Shown here in pieces: positions 45,001 to 50,275 of a stretch of 64,000 nucleotides of DNA (positions are counted from its first letter, which is position 1; every line of letters begins with the position of its first letter). The translations under genes were made by a program, and so were the position numbers. This DNA is from Actinomycetes bacterium. Its GTDB lineage: Bacteria; Actinomycetota; Actinomycetes; DATJPE01. The notes under the pieces were generated by a model. That model was not told where the DNA came from. It did not search any database and saw only the letters and a list, made by a program, of their open reading frames with translations. The DNA lies in the NCBI GenBank assembly GCA_035506535.1, contig DATJPE010000083.1, positions 51,218 to 115,217 on the forward strand. Direction: 5' to 3'.

Positions 45001-45530
45001 AGGCGGCGCTGCTCGGGATGCTGCCCAGCCCGGGTGAGCGCGGGGCTCGCGCCAGCGTCGAGGTCCCCGGGGACACGGCGGCCGTGCACGTGCTGGTCCA
45101 CCACCGGGCGGGGTCGGCTGTCGCCGCCGGGCAGGTTCGGGTCGCGCTGCTGCGCCACGACCTGCCGGACGACGGCGTCGTCCCGATCTCAGCGCTCTGG
45201 CCGGTCCTGGTGAGCGCGGCCGGCTCGGGCACGCCGCCGGTGACGCTGCCCGACGGCTGGACTTCGGCGTCGTCGGCGCTGTGGCAGAGCCCGGTCGCCG
45301 ACATCGACGTACGTCGTCCCGTCGCCGTCACCTTCTCCGTCGACTTCTCGGCCCTGTCGACCGCGATCGTCCTGCTGGCCGTCGTGATGAGCGGGACCGA
45401 CCAGATCAGCAGCAGCGACCTCACCCTGTCCTCGACCCTCACCGCCACCACCGCCGACCAGCTCGTGCTGGCCTCGCCCCACGCCGGCGCCCGTACCGTC
45501 GAACCCCGCTCCTTCAACGCCTGGACCTGA
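42009..45530 (+). CDS. Large sortilin/BNR-type beta-propeller protein (1173 residues)
   Basis: No signal peptide is visible. After a basic, Pro/Ala-rich N-terminus of about 60 residues comes a large propeller region with repeated YVGTSVGVLRGRL, VWVGTGEGGLWRDG, YVGGSGATYSGQW and VWYTTDWGGSWVTLPS elements typical of VPS10/BNR (sialidase-like) propellers. The last 250 residues form beta domains with HVLVHHRAGSAVAAGQVRVAL and SPVADIDVRRPVAVTFSV. The catalytic residues of sialidases are not recognised, so binding is more likely than hydrolysis. It is the last gene of the operon, and a repeat-rich region follows. Two other propeller-like proteins lie near the left end of the window but are not close relatives. 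Confidence 0.82.
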   Translation: MSRYDWPAPPRSRDDQAGRARFTSRFLPSADPTRTAPPAPPPAAGAASVGPAGLAPAGTTDLWLPIGPSVMVRGQASGDPNVAGRIRDLAVEPGHGLRAYAGSGSGGVWFTGDAGASWRPLDEWATSTGVTGRLANAMATGALYVRFGAAADGSADEVWVGTGEGGLWRDGRPSALYPNNGGALPGGEVRGIGFLHATGPATGPATGSAWTHVLDGVVDISPNPLSGQVILRISGDPANSDLSKPLQLAAATSNGLYVLPAGGSWTQQAGWTAGTPLDVVLTRASANTLRIWVAVAGGLYVAEFSGAPGTPISGSLTFTPVPLPGPTPAPTGTSAGQTIPLGNVQLAASADGKVLYVLARRFARTGKDADKMDPAQLWSVDATAATDKLGSAATAVSGLPSDLFGASRDGDQSGYDMAIAVHPDEASRVYVGGSGATYSGQWNAALYRCEISGTTATPTRIGSGVHADVHAIRLGEVVTPGTKRSVWVGCDGGLFRSDADGDADSFTAVNDGLAVLEPGFVASHPTNPGIVVAGFQDNGTALRVGDTVWRQTFRGDGGGVTWDPAGTRYMRQYIHADWSSSTKGAVAPVLRRGAWTKTGSTLVTSESLEDGASQFYSGADSVVHGGLTHFAMGTDRVWYTTDWGGSWVTLPSATDPRAHDRPDLKQDVYNPSVPLDANKAPAPTYADTVGSTDSCSSTYTGDAYTGTGLLAVRFATPPDSGGTHTLRVLALYPQGLGWYTGTRATSATGAFSWAKPSPSTPLIQQVFREPAAADAAAMAAGGPLTSLPPGNGVSDLAVHDAGRGALGSCYVATTGGADAAHDTLWFFDGDGTWWACGVTRVIAGRTSWTGSPSSAPALAVEVDPTDSSTVYVGTSVGVLRGRLTIGSSGGNPTYSWAWERITNGLPECAVQDLSVFASGGVRLLRAALQARGIYELDLSGPAVPLTYLRLYPSDTRRVLPSVVNGDLLSGEPGSAHWDESPDVVVDTSGTTWSAPPSEAALLGMLPSPGERGARASVEVPGDTAAVHVLVHHRAGSAVAAGQVRVALLRHDLPDDGVVPISALWPVLVSAAGSGTPPVTLPDGWTSASSALWQSPVADIDVRRPVAVTFSVDFSALSTAIVLLAVVMSGTDQISSSDLTLSSTLTATTADQLVLASPHAGARTVEPRSFNAWT

Positions 45531-45535
45531 CCACT

Positions 45536-45612
45536 TCCCCCGTCTTGTGGCGGGTTCTCCGTCACTACCCGGGCTGCGAGTGACGTGTAGCCCGCCACAA
45601 GTGCGCTGTCGA
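45536..45612. repeat. Palindromic repeat family B, copy 2
   Basis: Arms 45544-45566 and 45579-45601 (cttgtggcggg outer ends; 20 of 23 positions pair) enclose acccgggctgcg. The element and its flanks match 18640-18715, and its outer arms match the hairpin at 24092-24149. It directly follows the last operon gene and may terminate it. The remaining gap to 45943 holds a family A copy and no gene. Confidence 0.75.
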
Positions 45613-45671
45613 AGAGGCCGGGGCGTGACCCGGGCCGCGCCGTCCCGTCAACCCTCGTCCCGCCCGTCCCT

Positions 45672-45728
45672 TTCGAATGAACGCGACGTTGCTTCGGACC
45701 TATTGGAGGAATGTCGCGTTCATTCGAA
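45672..45728. repeat. Palindromic repeat family A, copy 3
   Basis: A 19-base stem (45672-45690 with 45710-45728, one G-U pair) encloses gcttcggacctattggagg, the same orientation as copy 1. The inner arm reads gaatgaacgcgacgtt, and the right arm changed to aatgtcgcg so that pairing is kept by a G-U pair. It lies upstream of the two-component system. Confidence 0.8.
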
Positions 45729-45943
45729 GCAGGGGGACGGAGGGGGAGGCGGGTGAGGGGGCGGGGGGGGGGCTCTCAGAAAGCTCTTACGGCGGGGGCC
45801 GATCCTTTGCGGATGCTGGCCAGCGTCACCCGCTCCACCCGGCCCGTGGTTCGTCGGCTCGATGTGGCTGCGCGTACCGTTGATCGCAGGCGCACCGCTC
45901 GCTCGGGAGCCGGTGCGGTGCGTGTCTCGGGGTCCCTCGTCGC

Positions 45944-46657
45944 ATGAGCGCGGTGATGGACGAGCCCCCGGGGTGGGACGAGGTGGACGTGGGCGGGAGG
46001 CTGCTGCTCGTCGAGGACGAGCGCGACCTGGCGTCGATGCTGCACCGGCTGCTGACCTCTGAGGGCTACGACGTCGACATCGCCCCGGACGGGCAGGCCG
46101 GCCTGCACCTCGGGCTGACGCGCGCCTACGACGGGCTGATCATCGACCGCGGGCTGCCGGCGATCGAGGGGCTCGACCTGCTGGGCCGGCTGCGCCGCAA
46201 GGGCGTACGGGCGCCCGCGATGATGCTGACCGCGCGCTCGGCGGTCGCCGATCGCGTCGAGGGGCTGGACGCGGGCGCGCAGGACTACCTGACCAAGCCG
46301 TTCGACATCGACGAGTTCCTGGCCCGGGTACGTGCCCTGCTGCGCCGCCCCGACGAGCTCGACGTCGGCGCCGACGTGGTCGCCGTCGGGTCGCGGCGGC
46401 TGGTCCTCTCCTCGCGCACCGTCGTCCAGCCCGACGGCGAGGAGGTCCCGCTGTCCGCCCGTGAGTGCGACCTGCTGCTGACCCTGGCTCGCCTGCCGCA
46501 GCGGGTCTTCAGCCGGGGGGAGCTGCTCGAGAAGGTCTTCGACGGCGCGAAGGGCGAGTCGATCGTGGACACTTACGTGTCGTACGTGCGTCGCAAGCTC
46601 GGCCCTGACGTCGTCCTCACCGTCCGCGGCACCGGATACCGGCTGGGCAGGGGATGA
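45944..46657 (+). CDS. OmpR-family response regulator
   Basis: This 237-residue protein has a receiver domain with acidic pocket VEDERD (24-25), phospho-acceptor Asp68 (LIIDRGLPAIEG), the MLTA switch and Lys of TKPF. A winged-helix DNA-binding domain follows (LSARECDLLLTLARLPQRVF, then VDTYVSYVRRKLG and VRGTGYRLG). It is phosphorylated by the partner kinase, whose gene overlaps its stop by 4 bases. The ATG at 45944 is used; an ATG at 45956 is also possible because the first start has a weak ribosome site. Regulated genes are unknown. Confidence 0.93.
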   Translation: MSAVMDEPPGWDEVDVGGRLLLVEDERDLASMLHRLLTSEGYDVDIAPDGQAGLHLGLTRAYDGLIIDRGLPAIEGLDLLGRLRRKGVRAPAMMLTARSAVADRVEGLDAGAQDYLTKPFDIDEFLARVRALLRRPDELDVGADVVAVGSRRLVLSSRTVVQPDGEEVPLSARECDLLLTLARLPQRVFSRGELLEKVFDGAKGESIVDTYVSYVRRKLGPDVVLTVRGTGYRLGRG

Positions 46658-47877
46658 CGCGCAGCGAGGACCGCCTGCTTCGACGCGCCCGGCTGCAGCT
46701 GACCCTTCTCACCTGGGCGGCGATCACGGTCGTCCTCATGGCGGTGGGCGGGGTGGCGCTGTTCTACGTCAGCCGCGAGCAGGACCACGACCTGCACGCG
46801 GCGCTGCAGTCGGCGGTGGAGTTCGGGCCGCGGGTGTCCTCGGCGTACTCCGACGACGTCAAGGTCGCCGTCGTCACCCCGAGCGGTACCCAGGTCTCGC
46901 CCGACTCACCGGCCGGGCTGCCCGTGCAGGCCGGGATCGCGGCCGCGCGGGTCAAGGGCAGCGACGAACGCAACGTGACCCTTGGTCGTACCCAGCTGCG
47001 GGTGCTCACCGAGGTGCAGGGCGACCGCGTGGTCCAGGCGGTGGTGTCCCGCGAGGACGAGAGCGACGAGCGCGAGCGGCTCCTCTCGGCGCTGGCCATC
47101 GCCGAGATCCTCGGCCTGCTGGCCGCCGTGGTGGTCGGCTGGTTCGTCGCCCGCCGGGCCATCGCCCCGCTCGGGCAGGCGATGGAGCGGCAGCGCCGGT
47201 TCGTGGCCGACGCCTCGCACGAGCTGCGTACGCCGCTCACGGTGCTCACCACCCGGGCCCAGATGCTCGAACGCGCCCTGCGCCCGAACGAGACCGAGAC
47301 CATCACGCACGCCGAGGCGCAGGCGCTGGTGTCCGACGCCAAGCGGATGGCCGACGTCGTCGACGACCTGCTGGTCTCCGCCTCCCTCGAGGCCCGGCCC
47401 TCGACGCGGGAGGACATCGACCTGGTGGCTCTGGCCCGTACGTCGGTACGTGCGATGGCGCCACACGCCGGCCAGCTCGGCGTCGACCTGGCGGGGCCGC
47501 CCGAGGACGCCGCCCCGGCGGTCGTACCGGGTGCCGAGCGCCCGTTGCGCCGGGTCGTCGACGCGTTGGTGGACAACGCGCTCGGGCACACCCCGAAGGG
47601 CGGGCATGTCGCCGTGGGCGTCGCGCCGCGCGGGTCGGACTGGGTGGAGCTGTCCGTCGCCGACGACGGCGCGGGCCTGGACCCGGCGCAGGCGGAGCGG
47701 CTGTTCGCCCGCTTCGCCCGAGGGGCCAGCGACACCCAGGTCGACGGATCGAAGCGCCGATTCGGGCTCGGGCTCGCCCTGGTGCGCGAGGTGGTCGAGG
47801 CCCACCGCGGCCGCGTCGAGGTCGAGGGAGCGCCAGGCCACGGCGCAACCTTCCGCGTCCTGCTGCCCCGAGCCTGA
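46654..47877 (+). CDS. Sensor histidine kinase
   Basis: This 407-residue membrane kinase has one transmembrane helix at about 15-40 and one at about 148-168 flanking a 100-residue external sensor of unknown ligand. The HisKA box is FVADASHELRTPLTVL with His189. The ATPase domain has N box VDALVDNALGHTPKGG, G1 VADDGAGLD and G2 RRFGLGLALVREV. No full HAMP domain is obvious; only a short linker (RRAIAPLGQAMERQRR) joins TM2 to HisKA. It is co-transcribed with the response regulator through a 4-base overlap. A family A palindrome lies between its stop and convergent lexA. Confidence 0.93.
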   Translation: MTRSEDRLLRRARLQLTLLTWAAITVVLMAVGGVALFYVSREQDHDLHAALQSAVEFGPRVSSAYSDDVKVAVVTPSGTQVSPDSPAGLPVQAGIAAARVKGSDERNVTLGRTQLRVLTEVQGDRVVQAVVSREDESDERERLLSALAIAEILGLLAAVVVGWFVARRAIAPLGQAMERQRRFVADASHELRTPLTVLTTRAQMLERALRPNETETITHAEAQALVSDAKRMADVVDDLLVSASLEARPSTREDIDLVALARTSVRAMAPHAGQLGVDLAGPPEDAAPAVVPGAERPLRRVVDALVDNALGHTPKGGHVAVGVAPRGSDWVELSVADDGAGLDPAQAERLFARFARGASDTQVDGSKRRFGLGLALVREVVEAHRGRVEVEGAPGHGATFRVLLPRA

Positions 47878-47893
47878 CCCCGCCTTGTGCTCC

Positions 47894-47977
47894 GAATGAA
47901 CGCGGCGTTCTTCCAATAGGTCCGACTGAACGCCGCGTTCATTCCAATCCCGTTGCGATGAACGCCACGTTCATCGC
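47894..47977. repeat. Palindromic repeat family A, copy 4, plus a short palindrome
   Basis: A perfect 17-base stem (47894-47910 with 47928-47944) has a loop that is the reverse complement of the copy 1 loop with one change. Directly after it, gatgaacgccacgttcatc (from about 47958) is a second small palindrome sharing the tgaacg core. It lies between the convergent kinase and lexA genes, a fitting place for a two-way terminator. Confidence 0.8.
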
Positions 47978-48019
47978 CAAGACAAGAGCCAAGAAAAGAG
48001 ACGGTACGAGGCGGCGCCG

Positions 48020-48763
48020 TCAGAGCTTGCGGAGGACGGCGACCACGCGGCCGAGGATCTGGGCCTGGTCGCCGTCGATCGGCTCGTACGCCGAGTTGTG
48101 CGGCATCAGCCAGACATGCCCGTCCTTGCGCTTGAACGTCTTCACGGTCGCCTCGCCGTCGATCATCGCCGCGACGATCTCGCCGTTCTCCGCCGTCGGC
48201 GTCTGGCGCACCACGACCCAGTCGCCGTCACAGATCGCGGCGTCGACCATCGAGTCGCCGTGGACCTCGAGCAGGTACAGCGGCCGCCCCGACTCTTCCG
48301 GGTCGCCCACGATCTGACGGGGGAGCGGGAACACGTCCTCGACCGCCTGCTCGGCCAGGATCGGCCCGCCCGCCGCGATGCGTCCGACGACAGGGACGTA
48401 CGCCGGCCTCGGTACTCCCGCTCCCGACGCCGCCGCGTCCGCCAGCACCGCCTCGTCCTCCAGCGAGCCGCCGACCCCGGGCACCTCGGGCATCCGGATG
48501 TCGATCGCGCGGCCCAGGCGCGGGTCGCGGCGGATGTAGCCGCGCTTCTCCAGCTGGCGCAACTGGTGCGCCACGCTCGACGGCGAGGCCAGCCCGACCA
48601 GCTCGCCGAGCTCGCGCACCGAGGGGGGATAGCCCCGCTTGTTCACCGAGTCGCGGATCGCCTCGAGCATCATCCGCTGGCGGGCGGTCAGGCCGGCGCC
48701 GTCGGGCGGGCCGTCGGGCAGCTCGTGGACCGTCTGAGCGTCGGGCTCGTGGGTCTCGGCCAT
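48020..48763 (-). CDS. lexA: SOS repressor LexA
   Basis: This 247-residue protein has an N-terminal winged helix ([20 protein letters not shown], then [19 protein letters not shown]) and a C-terminal S24 peptidase-like domain. The self-cleavage site is Ala131-Gly132 in GRIAAGGP; the catalytic pair is Ser171 (HGDSMVDA) and Lys208 (TVKTFKRK). RecA filaments trigger self-cleavage and derepress SOS genes. ATG 48763 is chosen for a GAGGAGG upstream; a longer frame upstream adds a basic extension without homology. An SOS box at 48845-48860 suggests autoregulation. The LysM gene is divergent. Confidence 0.97.
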   Translation of the reverse strand: MAETHEPDAQTVHELPDGPPDGAGLTARQRMMLEAIRDSVNKRGYPPSVRELGELVGLASPSSVAHQLRQLEKRGYIRRDPRLGRAIDIRMPEVPGVGGSLEDEAVLADAAASGAGVPRPAYVPVVGRIAAGGPILAEQAVEDVFPLPRQIVGDPEESGRPLYLLEVHGDSMVDAAICDGDWVVVRQTPTAENGEIVAAMIDGEATVKTFKRKDGHVWLMPHNSAYEPIDGDQAQILGRVVAVLRKL

Positions 48764-48844
48764 GCTCGGTCGCCTCCTCGGGGCTCGGACCACCGGTGCC
48801 CGGTGATCGACACCCCTGACGATAGGCGCTCGGCCCGACGATCC

Positions 48845-48860
48845 TCAAACACCTGTTCGA
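48845..48860. promoter_or_regulatory. SOS box upstream of lexA
   Basis: tcaaacacctgttcga matches TCGAAC-N4-GTTCGA with one change in the left half. It lies about 82 bases upstream of the lexA start, a usual place for the autoregulatory operator. Confidence 0.7.
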
Positions 48861-48923
48861 TCGCGTGTCGGCGTGTCGGGGACCGCTGTCGGAGCGCGGT
48901 GATAGAACCGTACGTGCGTTCGA

Positions 48924-48939
48924 TCGAACGCGTGTACGG
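48924..48939. promoter_or_regulatory. Weaker SOS-like box upstream of the LysM gene
   Basis: TCGAACGCGTGTACGG keeps a perfect left half and 4 of 6 bases of the right half. It overlaps a perfect 16-base palindrome (gcgttcgatcgaacgc, 48916-48931) and lies 18 bases before the LysM start. It could link the LysM gene to DNA damage. Confidence 0.5.
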
Positions 48940-48956
48940 CGCAGGAGGAGGCGGCG

Positions 48957-49412
48957 ATGGCCACGATGACGGTGAGCAGCTCGGAGGTTCGGCGCGCGGA
49001 GCGTTCCGTGGGTGGTCGGCAGCCGCGGGGTCGCGCGGCGGATACGCGGGCCCACTCAGAACGAACGTACGCCGATCGCGGGCCGGGGGGCTTCGAGCGG
49101 ACGTACGGCGGGCGCGAGCCGTTGCGCCTGACCCGGCGTGGGCGGGTCGTGATCGTCGTCGTGCTCGCGCTCGTCGCGACCGGCGTCGCGGGGCTGCTGC
49201 ACGGCGCGCCGACCCAGGCAAGCGACCGCCCGACCGATGTCACGCCGCGAGCCAGCGTGGTCGTGCACCCGGGGGAGACGCTGTGGCAGATCGCGCGTCG
49301 CGTCGCGCCGCAGACCGACCCCCGGGTCACCGTGCACCGCATCGAGGAGCTGAACAACCTCACCAGCGCCGCCGTCCCGGCTGGCGAGCGCCTGTACGTC
49401 CCCAGCCGCTGA
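48957..49412 (+). CDS. LysM-domain protein, probable SOS cell-division suppressor (YneA/ChiZ-like)
   Basis: This 151-residue protein has a basic, disordered cytosolic N-terminus (about 60 residues, with ERTY repeats), one membrane helix (VVIVVVLALVATGVAGLL) and an external LysM domain (VVVHPGETLWQIARRV, then LNNLTSAAVPAGERLYVPS). Small LysM membrane proteins divergent from lexA (YneA in Bacillus, Rv2719c/ChiZ in mycobacteria) are SOS-induced and delay division; position and domains fit that role. GGAGGAGGCGG precedes ATG 48957. An SOS-like box lies just upstream. Direct activity is inferred, not shown. Confidence 0.8.
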   Translation: MATMTVSSSEVRRAERSVGGRQPRGRAADTRAHSERTYADRGPGGFERTYGGREPLRLTRRGRVVIVVVLALVATGVAGLLHGAPTQASDRPTDVTPRASVVVHPGETLWQIARRVAPQTDPRVTVHRIEELNNLTSAAVPAGERLYVPSR

Positions 49413-49544
49413 CCCCCGCCGGACCCCACTGCGCGTCCATGGGGCGGTCTGACCCGCCCGACCCTGGGTGGATCGAGGAGGCGGTGTGGATGGGAGAGCA
49501 GGCGGTGTGGGTCAGATGGCGGTGTCGATCGAGGAGGCGAGAGC

Positions 49545-49928
49545 CTAGGAGGCGAGGGCCTTCGCCTTGAGGGTGTCGTACTCCTGCTGCGTGATCGCCC
49601 CGGAGTCGAGCAGGCTCTTGGCATGCACGATCTGTTCCGCTGCGCTGGCCCCGGCCCCGCTGCTGAGCTGGGACAGCTGCGCGACCTGCATGGCCTCGGC
49701 GCGGTCGGCCCGGTGGGCGCGCTCGGCCATCCCGCTGCCGCGGGCGATGAAGTACACGAGTGCCGTGAGCAGCGGGAAGATGAACAGGAAGATCGCCCAC
49801 GCGGCCTTGGCCCAGCCACTGGTGTCCGGGTCGCGGATCAGGTCCGTGATGATGAAGAAGACGATGATCAGGTAGCCGACGAACGCCGCCGCCACGATGA
49901 TCGACCACAGGACGTCCCCGAAGGACAT
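49545..49928 (-). CDS. PLDc_N/SHOCT-domain membrane protein
   Basis: This 127-residue protein has two hydrophobic helices (DVLWSIIVAAAFVGYLIIVF, then AAWAIFLFIFPLLTALVYFI) as in the PLDc_N family. A charged coiled segment follows (MAERAHRADRAEAMQ), then a C-terminal SHOCT motif (LLDSGAITQQEYDTLKAKAL). SHOCT tails are thought to mediate oligomerisation. The ATG 49928 follows GAGGAAGC-type sequence; a longer frame upstream lacks homology. Role unknown. The gaps on either side hold no genes. Confidence 0.8.
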   Translation of the reverse strand: MSFGDVLWSIIVAAAFVGYLIIVFFIITDLIRDPDTSGWAKAAWAIFLFIFPLLTALVYFIARGSGMAERAHRADRAEAMQVAQLSQLSSGAGASAAEQIVHAKSLLDSGAITQQEYDTLKAKALAS

Positions 49929-50106
49929 GGCTGCTTCCTCTCGGTCGTACGGGTCCACCAGCGCGCCGCCCGCGTGACGACACGCTGCGTGGCTGACCCT
50001 ATCGTCTGGCGATCTTGATCGCTCGCCGCGACGAGTGGCCGACCGGCCGATGGACACTCCCGCGGAATGCTCGGAATCGGGCCGGTGGACCGGGCTGGAT
50101 CATGCC

Positions 50107-50161
50107 GATTGCGCGGAATCGGGGGTTGTGGCGGGCCAGACCCCGCCGATTGTGCGGAATC
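50107..50161. repeat. Family D repeat, dimer copy 2
   Basis: GATTGCGCGGAATC (50107-50120) and GATTGTGCGGAATC (50148-50161) are 41 bases apart, the same spacing as at 18507/18548. The 346-base stretch 49929-50275 holds this dimer, a partial copy near 50071 and no gene. Confidence 0.7.
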
Positions 50162-50275
50162 GGGCGCCTCCACCGAGCCAGCTGATCGCCGAGGATCGTC
50201 GTCGACCCGCCGGCGGTGCCGGGATGGCCCCGGACGGGCGGCGATCCGCGATTGCCTCCGGCCGCCGGATTCCGC

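Noticed and set aside
42009..45530. True sialidase activity of the large propeller protein
   Set aside because: Only structural BNR/VPS10-type repeats are seen; the catalytic Arg triad and Tyr/Glu of sialidases cannot be placed.
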